DNA of 64,000 nucleotides from Clostridia bacterium (lineage in GTDB: Bacteria > Bacillota > Clostridia > Peptostreptococcales > Acidaminobacteraceae). The stretch lies in the NCBI GenBank assembly GCA_014859095.1, contig JACUUV010000002.1, positions 94,376-158,375 of the forward strand, given 5' to 3'. The notes beneath the pieces are model-generated. The model saw only the letters and a list, made by a program, of their open reading frames with translations, was not told where the DNA came from and did not search any database. The position numbers were made by a program, and so were the translations under genes. This document shows, one piece after another, positions 49,851-59,368 of this stretch (position 1 is its first letter; each line of letters opens with the position of its first letter).

Positions 49851-50074
49851 TATTCCTTAAGCTCTTCGGATCTCATGACCTGTTCAACTATGACCTTATC
49901 GTTTTCCCAGTATAAAATCATGGCCATCGGACCAGTTACAAGCAAGCAGGCTTCATCTGAATCGGTTCCAATCCGATCGAGATTGTCTGCTATGGCCTTA
50001 AAGATCGCTTCTTCGGAAAATGGTAAATCTTCTATTGAAGGTTCAATCTGAACCTTTAGCATTTGCTCCGCCAT
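49850..50074 (-). CDS. hypothetical small protein (about 74 aa)
   Basis: ORF with MAEQMLKVQIEPS start and aggaggg SD. Confidence 0.65.
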   Translation of the reverse strand: MAEQMLKVQIEPSIEDLPFSEEAIFKAIADNLDRIGTDSDEACLLVTGPMAMILYWENDKVIVEQVMRSEELKE

Positions 50075-50140
50075 ATACCCTCCTGTTTTTCTTTCATGAT
50101 TTAATTTTACACCCATTGTCGTGAATTGCAAAGACAAACA

Positions 50141-51793
50141 TTAAACGATGCGTCTTTTTAGTGCTTTTAAGAATGCGACCTTGATGAGCACCATTACTAT
50201 GGCTGTTATACCTAGATTAAACAGAGGATTGTTTTTTAACATGAAGAAATGTACAGCCGCTACCGCCCCGCAAATTCCCATATAAACAAATGTGGCTCCC
50301 ATGTTCTTGTTTCCACCCGGAATCATTTCTCTTGAAAAAGGAAGACTCAGTCTTGAAAAATTTATTTTGAATCCAAGCAGCAAAATCGTCATTACATTGA
50401 CAACAAGAACCCCAAAAACACTTTCAAAGCCACAAAGCACTATGAATATGGCACTCATCACTATCATTCCGGGCAGGACATATTTAAAATAATAAGCCTT
50501 GAGTGCTCCTGTCATGATAATATTTTTATTGTCGATCGGGAAGCTGTCATAGATAAACGCAGCTTCAAATTTTTCACTATATTGTATGAAATCAAAATTG
50601 GTCGTAAAAAACATCGTTGACATATAAAGCGCGACGTAAGCCATTGAGCCTTTGAGTCCCGCAATGCCTGCTAGAATCCCATCACTACCCTGAATTATGG
50701 GAAACAGCATTATAAATGGAAACAACATGGAGATCGCTTGATTGGGATAAATCATCAGTTTCAGTTTTCGGTCCCTGCTGAGATTGGAATCGGAAAATTT
50801 CATGAAAGCCAGTTCTGTGTGATCTTTCGAGAAGACATTGAACAAGATGTCTTTAATTCTTGAGCTCAAATTATTCTTACTGATGAAGATTCCATCTTCA
50901 ATCTGAAGTTTCATCAAATAACTTTCAAATTTCGGGAAAATCCACTTGATTAGAATCAGACCCGCTAAAATAGGCACAACAATTCCCATGACCGCCATAA
51001 TGATGTAAGTCGTATCCGTAGTGCCTTCCACGACCACCTTGAAAAGACCCGCATACCATGCGGGAGGCATAAGATAAGTCCACCACTTGATGTTGATGGT
51101 CAGTTCAAGGTCCACAAACTCAAATATTCGAGCCGCCACCTGATAAGCGAGTATCGTCGTAATCGATAATATGATTTGGAAAATGTTGATGATGTCTTTG
51201 AGCTTCTCGCCAGAAAATCTTTCGAGAAGCGCACTGTATACGATTGTTGTTATGATGACAATCAAAAATGACAAGGCGATCATCATAATCAGAAATGCCA
51301 GTAGAATCTTCGGTCCATAGACACCCGTACCAATGACCATGGACATAAGGTTCAGTGCCAGAAACATTGCGACCATATAATAAACGATATGAATGATCCT
51401 TGCGGCATTCATGGTTTGCTGGTTCACTGGTTTCGTCATGATAATGTTCTTATCCCTGACATCTAGGAGAACACCAGAAAAGTCCGAAACCATGTACATC
51501 ACCATGAAAAAGAGATCCATCGATGCCACTATCGTGATTTTATAGTAAAGGTCAAAAGGCGTGGTCATCATCATTCCTACAAAAAAACCGACAAATACGA
51601 GCATCAGCAAGTTGGCCTTAAGTCCTTTGACTTTCTTTTCCTTGCCATCGCTTAAATGAATTGGCGATTTTCTCTCATCAAGTGTCAGCTTGAGTGTCAG
51701 GATGGATTTAAGCATTTCGAAGTCCACCTCCGACTTTGAAAAAATCCACTTCAACCGATTCAATATTTTTATGAGAACAAATTTTTGCTCCAT
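50141..51793 (-). CDS. ABC exporter permease-like membrane protein (550 aa)
   Basis: many TM segments; translationally adjacent to an ABC ATPase gene. Confidence 0.82.
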   Translation of the reverse strand: MEQKFVLIKILNRLKWIFSKSEVDFEMLKSILTLKLTLDERKSPIHLSDGKEKKVKGLKANLLMLVFVGFFVGMMMTTPFDLYYKITIVASMDLFFMVMYMVSDFSGVLLDVRDKNIIMTKPVNQQTMNAARIIHIVYYMVAMFLALNLMSMVIGTGVYGPKILLAFLIMMIALSFLIVIITTIVYSALLERFSGEKLKDIINIFQIILSITTILAYQVAARIFEFVDLELTINIKWWTYLMPPAWYAGLFKVVVEGTTDTTYIIMAVMGIVVPILAGLILIKWIFPKFESYLMKLQIEDGIFISKNNLSSRIKDILFNVFSKDHTELAFMKFSDSNLSRDRKLKLMIYPNQAISMLFPFIMLFPIIQGSDGILAGIAGLKGSMAYVALYMSTMFFTTNFDFIQYSEKFEAAFIYDSFPIDNKNIIMTGALKAYYFKYVLPGMIVMSAIFIVLCGFESVFGVLVVNVMTILLLGFKINFSRLSLPFSREMIPGGNKNMGATFVYMGICGAVAAVHFFMLKNNPLFNLGITAIVMVLIKVAFLKALKRRIV

Positions 51794-51801
51794 AAATCCT
51801 C

Positions 51802-52581
51802 CTATCTTACAATTACGTCAACAAACTCAGATGCTATGGCTTCATGTTTGTTGAATCCCGTCAGCTGATTGAATATTTCCTGCAACGACCCTTCCTTGCT
51901 TGCCGTTTTAAGTTCCTCAAAATTACCGTCTGCAACAATGATGCCGTCATTCAGCACAATGATCCTGTCGCTGATTTTCTCGACAACCTCCATGATATGG
52001 GACGAGTAAAATACAGTTTTCCCTTGCTCTGCCAGCTTTTTGATGATCTCTTTGAAAACCATCACACTATTTGCATCCAATCCACTGATCGGCTCGTCAA
52101 GAAATAGGATTTCCGGATTATGGATTAAACTGGAGATGATCATAAGCTTCTGTTTCATGCCCTTGGAATATGAGGATATTCTATTGTAGAAAGCTTCATT
52201 GATCCCGAAAAGTGTGAACAATCGATCCGCCTTATCATCTACTACGGCACTGTCCATCTTATATAGTTCACCTATGAATCTCAAATATTCATATCCTGAA
52301 AGACTGTCATAGATGGTGGCCACCTCTGGCACGTATCCAATTTTTCTTTTATATTCAATGGGATTGTTTTTTATATTTTCACCGAAAATTTCCACCACAC
52401 CTTCATATTGGTCGATCATTCCGAGCATTATTTTCACAGTGGTGCTTTTTCCTGCCCCGTTTGGTCCTATGTAACCTATGATTTGTCCTGCATGAATGTC
52501 CAGATTGACACCTTTCAAAACATAGTCCCCGTCGGATTTGTATCTCATTTTCAAGTTCGAAATTCTAATGACTGATTTCAT
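51802..52581 (-). CDS. ABC transporter ATP-binding protein
   Basis: GYIGPNGAGKSTTVKIMLG, YSKGMKQKLMIISSLIHNPEILFLDEPISGLD. Confidence 0.93.
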   Translation of the reverse strand: MKSVIRISNLKMRYKSDGDYVLKGVNLDIHAGQIIGYIGPNGAGKSTTVKIMLGMIDQYEGVVEIFGENIKNNPIEYKRKIGYVPEVATIYDSLSGYEYLRFIGELYKMDSAVVDDKADRLFTLFGINEAFYNRISSYSKGMKQKLMIISSLIHNPEILFLDEPISGLDANSVMVFKEIIKKLAEQGKTVFYSSHIMEVVEKISDRIIVLNDGIIVADGNFEELKTASKEGSLQEIFNQLTGFNKHEAIASEFVDVIVR

Positions 52582-52708
52582 ACCCACCTCCGCGCATCTC
52601 TACCGATGATTGTACCAAATATATTAACAAAATACCATGTTGAAACTCCAATAAAAATGAGATATAATGAGTCGTTATGTTTTAAATACATTTAATAGGG
52701 GGAGAAAC

Positions 52709-53923
52709 TTGAAAAAAAATACAAAGGGCTGGACAGTTGTCCTTGCCGGTGCAGGGATAAACCTTGCATTTGGTATACTCTATGCATGGAGTATTTTTGG
52801 GAGTCAATTGCAAAGAACACTTGGGTGGTCAAAAACTGAGGCTTCTATTCCATACACAGTTGCAATTATTATGTTTACTGTCATGATGATACCCGCAGGG
52901 CGCCTTCAAGACCGCATAGGACCTCGTTGGGTGGTAACGATCGGTGGTGTCTTGATCGGACTCGGTTGTATACTTGCAAGTTTTACAGACAGTTTACTTG
53001 GTCTCACGCTTACTTTCGGTGTTCTTGCAGGATCGGGAATAGGACTCGGTTATGCGTCCACCACACCACCAGCTCTCAAATGGTTCCCACCGGAGAAAAA
53101 AGGCCTGATTTCTGGAATCGTCGTCGGTGGATTCGGACTGGCCACTTTATATATCGTTCCACTTACAACATACTTACTTTCACGTTATGATGTTTTTAGT
53201 TCTTTCAGAATACTCGGAATCATATTTCTTTTCATGACCATACCTCTAGCTCAATTGATCAAGAATCCTGATCAGCCTGCTGTATCTATGAGCAAGGTTA
53301 AAAAACCACCAATAGAGGATCTTTCTTTAAAAGAAATGCTGAAGACAAAGCAGTTCTATATGCTCTGGTTCATGTTCTTTGCCGGTGCGACAGGCGGTCT
53401 GATGACCATCGGAAGTTTGAAGACTTTGGTTCTTCAGAATCTGGGCGAGACCGCAGCACTTCAACTCGTCGCTTTTGCGGCAATTGCCAATGCTGTGGGA
53501 CGACCTGCCGCAGGAGTCATTTCCGAAAAATTCGGTCGTGGCAAAACCATGATGGTGCTTTATCTTCTTCAGGCGACAGCATTATACTTCTTCAACAGCC
53601 TGAATACTTTTACAGCTATATTTGCTGCCGCACTCATGATTTACTTTGCTTACGGTTCGATGCTTTCCGTTTACCCTTCCGCTTGTGCTGACAGTTTCGG
53701 TACAAAAAACCTCGGCCTCAACTACGGCATCTTATTCTCCGCATGGGGAGCAGGCGGTGTCTTCGGTCCGATTCTAGGTGGAAGAATAGCAGATGCAACA
53801 GGTTCCTACCAGATGGCATTTACAGTTTCTGCGGTGATTCTTCTTGTTGCGGCGGTCGTAGGATACAGATACAAATCTTATTCGAATGTACGACACTCTT
53901 ACTCAGTCACTAGAAATGGATAA
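52709..53923 (+). CDS. MFS transporter, OxlT-like (oxalate/formate antiporter family)
   Basis: GAGINLAFGILYAWSIFGSQLQ, GSGIGLGYASTTPPALKWFPPEKKGLISGIVVGGFG; TTG start at 52709 with agggggag SD. Confidence 0.88.
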   Translation: MKKNTKGWTVVLAGAGINLAFGILYAWSIFGSQLQRTLGWSKTEASIPYTVAIIMFTVMMIPAGRLQDRIGPRWVVTIGGVLIGLGCILASFTDSLLGLTLTFGVLAGSGIGLGYASTTPPALKWFPPEKKGLISGIVVGGFGLATLYIVPLTTYLLSRYDVFSSFRILGIIFLFMTIPLAQLIKNPDQPAVSMSKVKKPPIEDLSLKEMLKTKQFYMLWFMFFAGATGGLMTIGSLKTLVLQNLGETAALQLVAFAAIANAVGRPAAGVISEKFGRGKTMMVLYLLQATALYFFNSLNTFTAIFAAALMIYFAYGSMLSVYPSACADSFGTKNLGLNYGILFSAWGAGGVFGPILGGRIADATGSYQMAFTVSAVILLVAAVVGYRYKSYSNVRHSYSVTRNG

Positions 53924-53928
53924 ATTAA

Positions 53929-53965
53929 AAAAACCCTTGCCGGATCACCTGGTAAGGGTTTTTCT
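53929..53965 (+). terminator. Rho-independent terminator after MFS gene
   Basis: aaacccttgccggatcacctggtaagggtttttc. Confidence 0.85.
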
Positions 53966-54039
53966 TTAAAGTGTTTATTGTCTTTGACCGTCTTTTATGG
54001 TAATCTCAACTCAAACTTCAAAATTAAGGAGGCGTATTT

Positions 54040-54783
54040 ATGAACACAGCTGCTTTTTTAGACATCGATGGCACGCTCTATAGAAACTCGCTCATGATCG
54101 AGCACTTCAAGAAAATGGTAAAATACGAGGTGATCGATCCCGGACTTTGGCATACAGGTGTAAAACCCGCTTTTGTGGAATGGCGAAAACGCGTCGGTGA
54201 ATATGAGGATTATATGCTCGAACTCGTTGCCATTTACTATGAAGCCCTAAAAGGGAGACGCGCTGCAGATCTTGAATTCATTTCCAATCAGGTGATTCAC
54301 CTGCACGGTGATATCGTTTACAAATACACCAGAAGCCGAATCCTTTGGCATCAAATGCAGGGGCATAAAGTGTTTTTCATATCAGGAAGCCCAGATTTCC
54401 TGGTTTCCAAAATGGCTGAGAAATACCAAATAGACGGTTATAGAGGTACCAGCTATCTCATTGACGATGAGGGATGCTTCACCGGAGAGGTTTCACCGAT
54501 GTGGGATTCAGAAAGCAAAAATAAAGCCATTGACCAATTCGTCAAGGCTTTTGATATCGATCTTTCTAATAGTTATGCTTATGGGGATACCAACGGAGAT
54601 TACTCCATGCTTTGCCGTGTAGGCAATCCTGTCGCCATCAACCCGGCCAAAGAACTGATACTCAATATAAAGCATTCTCCAGAACTCTCAAAGAAGACTA
54701 CCATCATCATCGAGAGAAAAGATGTGATTTATAAACTTCCTCCATCCGTTGAAATCATTGATGAGCATTCACTCTTGATTTGA
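54040..54783 (+). CDS. HAD-IB family (phosphoserine phosphatase-like) hydrolase
   Basis: AAFLDIDGTLYRNS, FFISGSPDFLV, AYGDTNGDYSML. Confidence 0.9.
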   Translation: MNTAAFLDIDGTLYRNSLMIEHFKKMVKYEVIDPGLWHTGVKPAFVEWRKRVGEYEDYMLELVAIYYEALKGRRAADLEFISNQVIHLHGDIVYKYTRSRILWHQMQGHKVFFISGSPDFLVSKMAEKYQIDGYRGTSYLIDDEGCFTGEVSPMWDSESKNKAIDQFVKAFDIDLSNSYAYGDTNGDYSMLCRVGNPVAINPAKELILNIKHSPELSKKTTIIIERKDVIYKLPPSVEIIDEHSLLI

Positions 54784-55596
54784 CGTATATTTCTCACTTT
54801 TCAAATGTTTTAAAAGTGGCAATTGCTCTCTGATTCTAGTGACTTCTTCAAAATTGATGTTTCCGATCATAAACCCTTCATCCTCATTGAGCTCACCTAT
54901 GACATCACCCCATGGATTGACCACAATGGAGTGTCCATAAGAAATATAACTGGAATCATAATTACGCGCAGGTGCACAACCCACAGCAAAAACCTGATTG
55001 TCCACAGCTCTTGACCTGAAAAGCAGTTCCCAATGCGCAGGTCCTGTGCTCATATTGAAGGCCGCAGGGTAAATCAGCATCTGCGCTCCTTTTTTTACCA
55101 TGTACCGTGCCAGTTCTGGAAAACGAATATCATAACAGATCGCCACACCAATCTTACCGTATATTGTATCCACTACTGTAGGTGCATCTCCGGCGCTGAG
55201 CGCATCGGACTCCCTGAAATATTGGCCATTTTGGATGTCAATATCAAGCATGTGGATTTTTCTGTGTTTTGCAATTTGCTGGCCTTCGGGATCAAAAATA
55301 AAAGTCGTGTTGAAAATCTGATCTCCTGCCTTCTCAGGAATCGAGCCGCCTATGAGATAAACGGATTTCGATTTTGAGATTTCTTTCATTCTCGTCCATG
55401 TGGCTCCGCCTTCTGCTTCAGCATACTCTTTAAATCGATGTGTCTCATAAGGACAATTGAACATTTCAGGTAATACTATGATATTTGCTCCTCTGTCCGC
55501 CAGCATTGCGACGTTTTCCATCGCTTTGTCCACTGCAATATCCTTGTTTTCATGAACCGCTATTTGAACAATCCCTAGTTTAAACTGTTTTCCCAA
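54769..55596 (-). CDS. carbon-nitrogen hydrolase (Nit2/omega-amidase-like)
   Basis: NIIVLPEMFNCPY (Glu), KHRKIHMLD (Lys), GVAICYDIRFPELAR (Cys). Confidence 0.93.
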   Translation of the reverse strand: MGKQFKLGIVQIAVHENKDIAVDKAMENVAMLADRGANIIVLPEMFNCPYETHRFKEYAEAEGGATWTRMKEISKSKSVYLIGGSIPEKAGDQIFNTTFIFDPEGQQIAKHRKIHMLDIDIQNGQYFRESDALSAGDAPTVVDTIYGKIGVAICYDIRFPELARYMVKKGAQMLIYPAAFNMSTGPAHWELLFRSRAVDNQVFAVGCAPARNYDSSYISYGHSIVVNPWGDVIGELNEDEGFMIGNINFEEVTRIREQLPLLKHLKSEKYTSNQE

Positions 55597-55602
55597 AAAT
55601 TA

Positions 55603-56199
55603 TCACCTCATCAATACCTTTCTAACCAGCAGATCCATGTCCTCATCAAAAACTGTGGCTCTGTCTTCTATGCGATCATGATCTAGTCCCGCATATTTAA
55701 AATGTCCCATCAAAGGCATTCTTAGATTTCTATATAAAAGCTCAACTGTGAGTTCACTGCCGACAAACTGATTCTCGTAGGCATTTGCACCACCAAGAGA
55801 TATGAGAAAACCAAATTTCTCCTCTACATTCAATGAAGATACAAAAGGTTTTTGATGTGCAAAATCACACATGAATATCATCTGGCACCTGTCAATCAAC
55901 ACTTTAAGTTTTGAAGTCACATTGTTGAAATAAACCGGCGATACGATAATTATGCCATCGGCGGTTCTCATCAACTGATAAACAAGGTTCATGTCATCTT
56001 CGTAAACACACTTGCCGTAATTTTGTCTGCAACAATCACAGTCGATACAATGACTGATCTTTAGTTTATTGATATCCAGCACATTCACATCACAACCTTC
56101 TATCGAAAAGCGTGACGTAAGTTTTTCCACAATCCATCCAGAATTGCCACTTGCCTTGTGACTGCCCATGAATATTACCACTTTTTTATTTGCTTTCAA
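55603..56199 (-). CDS. flavodoxin-like NAD(P)H-dependent FMN reductase / iron-sulfur flavoprotein-like
   Basis: FMGSHKASGNSG, CIDCDCCRQNYGKCVYEDDM, IIVSPVYFNNVTSKLKVLIDR. Confidence 0.88.
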   Translation of the reverse strand: MKANKKVVIFMGSHKASGNSGWIVEKLTSRFSIEGCDVNVLDINKLKISHCIDCDCCRQNYGKCVYEDDMNLVYQLMRTADGIIIVSPVYFNNVTSKLKVLIDRCQMIFMCDFAHQKPFVSSLNVEEKFGFLISLGGANAYENQFVGSELTVELLYRNLRMPLMGHFKYAGLDHDRIEDRATVFDEDMDLLVRKVLMR

Positions 56200-56981
56200 A
56201 TCCCATTCTCCATATTCAGCTCATTGATCAGAGTCTCACATAAAGACTCATCCCCACAAACGACATTGTATTTTTCATCTTCCTTTGTAAACGTAAAGCT
56301 TCTACCTGCTTCTGTGATCATCAACATCCCAGCAGCCATATCCCACCAACCGAGTCTAAGCTCCCAGTAGGCATCCAAAACTCCAGCTGCCACTAGACAC
56401 AAATCGTATGCTGCTGCTCCAAGCCTACGTATGCCTTTGACTTTTGGAACCATCTTGGCCACGTTCTCAGAATTGTTGTTATGAGCGGTTGCCCTGTCAT
56501 AAGGGAAACCAGTCGCCAAAACAGCTTTCCCCATTCCGACCGATTCTTTCTTGCCGATTAAAACATGGTTCATGTAGGCGCCTTTTCCCGACTGTGCGTA
56601 AAAAATCTCATCAAGCATCGGCACATACACTACACCAAACACCGGTTCATCATTTTTCCACCTTGCGATGGAAACAGCAAAAATCGGATGTCCAATAGAA
56701 AAATTCGTGGTTCCATCCAAGGGATCGATGATCCAAGTGTATTCCCCACTCCCCATCGAAAGTCCTTGTTCCTCGGATAAAACGGTGTCCTCTTTGAACC
56801 ATTCGCTAAGTTGATCGACTATCATCCGGTCGCAGGCAAGATCCACTTCGGTCACAAAATCGACATCAGTGCTCTTTGTCGAGATTTTCATATTTTCAGA
56901 TCTGAAATAAGATTTTTGATATTCACCAATTTTCTTTGCCATTTCAATAACAGGCCAATAAATTTCATCTATATTATACAC
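56196..56981 (-). CDS. inositol monophosphatase family protein
   Basis: VTEVDLACDRMI, LSEEQG, WIIDPLDGTTNFSIGHP, WDMAAGMLMITEAG. Confidence 0.94.
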   Translation of the reverse strand: MYNIDEIYWPVIEMAKKIGEYQKSYFRSENMKISTKSTDVDFVTEVDLACDRMIVDQLSEWFKEDTVLSEEQGLSMGSGEYTWIIDPLDGTTNFSIGHPIFAVSIARWKNDEPVFGVVYVPMLDEIFYAQSGKGAYMNHVLIGKKESVGMGKAVLATGFPYDRATAHNNNSENVAKMVPKVKGIRRLGAAAYDLCLVAAGVLDAYWELRLGWWDMAAGMLMITEAGRSFTFTKEDEKYNVVCGDESLCETLINELNMENGI

Positions 56982-57144
56982 TTTTTCTTCCTTTCATCTC
57001 AATCATGATTTTACCTAATAACTATACACCCTTTACCCCTATTAGTGAACGCAATTTTTGAACATTTTGTAAAAGGCAAATATAATGGCGTTTAAACCAT
57101 AACTTTGGGGTAAGAATATACCATAACAATATATGGAGGTTAAC

Positions 57145-57645
57145 ATGAGAGATCAAATCACGTTCGGGGGAAACCCTGTTACATTATTAGGAAAAGAAAT
57201 TAAGGTCGGAGACAAAGCACTCGACTTTGTGGCAGTGAACACCGACTTGTCACCATTTAAATTTTCAGAACTCGATAAAAAAATCAAAATCATCAGTGTC
57301 GTCCCATCAGTGGATACACGTATTTGCGAATTCCAGACCATCAGATTCAACGAAGAAGCCACCAAACATCCTGATGTGGTCGTATTGACGATCAGTGTGG
57401 ATTTGCCTTTTGCACAAAAGAGATTTTGTGTGGCAAACGACATTGAAAATTCCATTGTTGTTTCAGACCATAAAGATTTGGATTTTGGTATGAAATACGG
57501 ATTTGCAATGAAAGAAATGCGTCTACTAGGCCGTGGAATCGTGGTAGTCGATGCACAGAACATCGTCAGATATGTCGAGTATGTCAGTGAAATCGGATCT
57601 CATCCTGATTATGACAAAGTTCTCGATTTCCTTGAAAAAATGTAA
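57145..57645 (+). CDS. tpx: thiol peroxidase
   Basis: ITFGGNPVTLLGKEIKVGDKALDF, VPSVDTRICEFQTIRFNEEA, LLGRGIVVVDAQN. Confidence 0.95.
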   Translation: MRDQITFGGNPVTLLGKEIKVGDKALDFVAVNTDLSPFKFSELDKKIKIISVVPSVDTRICEFQTIRFNEEATKHPDVVVLTISVDLPFAQKRFCVANDIENSIVVSDHKDLDFGMKYGFAMKEMRLLGRGIVVVDAQNIVRYVEYVSEIGSHPDYDKVLDFLEKM

Positions 57646-57670
57646 TATTGGGATTCCTCCCATAAGGAGA

Positions 57671-57689
57671 GCCAAGAGTGCGAGCACTC
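57671..57689 (+). repeat. duplicate copy of the terminal hairpin sequence gccaagagtgcgagcactc
   Basis: identical 19-nt string at 57751-57769. Confidence 0.9.
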
Positions 57690-57706
57690 GAGGGCACTCA
57701 ATCAAA

Positions 57707-57747
57707 CCGAGACGCTAATAAGTTTCCTTCGGAAACTTAACTACGCG
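57707..57747 (+). repeat. REP-like palindromic element, copy 2
   Basis: ccgagacgctaataagtttccttcggaaacttaactacgcg. Confidence 0.9.
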
Positions 57748-57777
57748 AAAGCCAAGAGTGCGAGCACTCTTGGCTTT
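57748..57777 (-). terminator. 14-bp perfect hairpin abutting the TAA of the LysO C-terminal gene
   Basis: aaagccaagagtgc-ga-gcactcttggcttt. Confidence 0.85.
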
Positions 57778-58367
57778 TATTTGTATAAAAAGAACGGGAC
57801 GAGTATTGGAACAATCATTGTGAGGATCAGTCCTGTGGAGAATGAAAGAATGGCCGTTTCGCTGTTTGTGTTTCTCGATACGATCGGCAAAGTTGTATCC
57901 ATTGCAGTTGCACCCGAAGGAGCAATGGCCTCAACAAATCCAATATGTTTGGCAACAAATGGGATCAAGGCAATGGCAAATATCTCGCGAATGACATTTG
58001 TGATGAATGCAAGCACTGAAAGTTCCGATGAGTAAGGCGCGATAATAATGGATGAAAGGGTATACCAACCAAGTCCTGACCCGATAGCTCCTGACTCATT
58101 CAACGGATAAGTCAATAAGGTTCCCGCCAACACCGCTCCAATCAAACTTCCAACGACCACACCAAATGGGACGATAAAAAACATTGCGCCTGATTTTCTG
58201 ATGTCTTTAAGTACATTCTTGTTTTTACCTATATCCATCCCCACGAAAAACAAAAGCAAACATAAGCCGATGGTCAACATATGATCTGTAACGCCGTAAA
58301 ACGAATCTGGAAGAAACAAACCCACACCGATACCGGCTACTACGGCTAAAATTATTTTTAGTGTCAT
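57777..58367 (-). CDS. LysO-family (DUF340) transporter, C-terminal half
   Basis: MDIGKNKNVLKDI, GAIGSGLGWYTLSSIIIAPYSS, VEAIAPSGATAMDTTLPIVSRNT. Confidence 0.87.
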   Translation of the reverse strand: MTLKIILAVVAGIGVGLFLPDSFYGVTDHMLTIGLCLLLFFVGMDIGKNKNVLKDIRKSGAMFFIVPFGVVVGSLIGAVLAGTLLTYPLNESGAIGSGLGWYTLSSIIIAPYSSELSVLAFITNVIREIFAIALIPFVAKHIGFVEAIAPSGATAMDTTLPIVSRNTNSETAILSFSTGLILTMIVPILVPFFLYK

Positions 58368-58368
58368 A

Positions 58369-58662
58369 TTATGCTTTCTCCCTTCTTAACCATAACCAAC
58401 CACGTCTGAACAACATGACAAACAGAACACTGCCCACAACTGTAAATGCGGCAAATATGCTCGCATGAAGACCAATTTGTGCAAATGCATCGATTACTTT
58501 GTCGTCCATGCCGATTCTGAGTCCCATGGTAAAAAGAAGTGCAAAAAGACAGATCAACTGTACGATGTCGAGTCTATGGTAAAGTTCCTTATGCACAAGT
58601 CCCTTATAACTGAGCAAACCGCCCAGTATCAATAATCCCAAATACAATAAAATACTACTCAT
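58369..58662 (-). CDS. LysO-like (DUF340) N-terminal half
   Basis: small TM protein directly upstream of the DUF340 C-terminal ORF; LFALLFTMGLRIGMDDKVI. Confidence 0.78.
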   Translation of the reverse strand: MSSILLYLGLLILGGLLSYKGLVHKELYHRLDIVQLICLFALLFTMGLRIGMDDKVIDAFAQIGLHASIFAAFTVVGSVLFVMLFRRGWLWLRREKA

Positions 58663-59368
58663 TGATGCGCTCCTTTATCGGTAATGTCTTGACGAACCTA
58701 ATAATGCCACTCTCAGGATCCAGTTCGACCCTAAGGGGATAGATTTCAACTCCACTATTCATCGCCTTATAAAAAGTATCATAAAAGACAGGATCTGTCA
58801 CCCCATTGGGTTCAAATATTTCTGCTTCTCCCAGCACCAAAATAATCACCGATGCCCGCTCTCCACCTTCCTTGATGGCCATTAGCGATTCAAGATGCTT
58901 GGTTCCCCGTACTGTCGGTGCATCTGGAAATTTTGCCACACCCTCTTCCGCAAGAGAGCATCCTTTGACTTCCACCCAAATGACTTCATCTAAATCATTC
59001 CTCAATTTGAAATCTATTCTGGAATGTCCGAATTTGACTTCTGGTTTGATCTCTGTCAACTTCCCAAGCGGACTGATTTCGAAATTTCCAAGGATGGCCT
59101 CAGCAATATATCTGTGGTAGCCCGAATGAACGAGAACGTATCCACCATCTAAAGCCGCTGCAATCATGTCCCATTCCGTTTTCCGTTTGGGACCCGCAGC
59201 GTACCTGATCAGGCATTCATTCCCTATAAATAATAGTTCTTTAAGTCGTCCTGGATCGTGTACATGTACCTTTACCTGTGCACCATCCACTTCCACCTCA
59301 GCCAAATATCGATTGGGACGATCCACAAACAAACCTTTTTTCAAATCACCAATTGTAATTAAGTTCAT
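58655..59368 (-). CDS. sfsA: DNA/RNA nuclease SfsA family
   Basis: FVDRPNRYLAEVEVDG, HVHDPGRLKELL, VEVKGCSLAEEGVAKFPDAPTVRGTKHLESL. Confidence 0.95.
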   Translation of the reverse strand: MNLITIGDLKKGLFVDRPNRYLAEVEVDGAQVKVHVHDPGRLKELLFIGNECLIRYAAGPKRKTEWDMIAAALDGGYVLVHSGYHRYIAEAILGNFEISPLGKLTEIKPEVKFGHSRIDFKLRNDLDEVIWVEVKGCSLAEEGVAKFPDAPTVRGTKHLESLMAIKEGGERASVIILVLGEAEIFEPNGVTDPVFYDTFYKAMNSGVEIYPLRVELDPESGIIRFVKTLPIKERINE

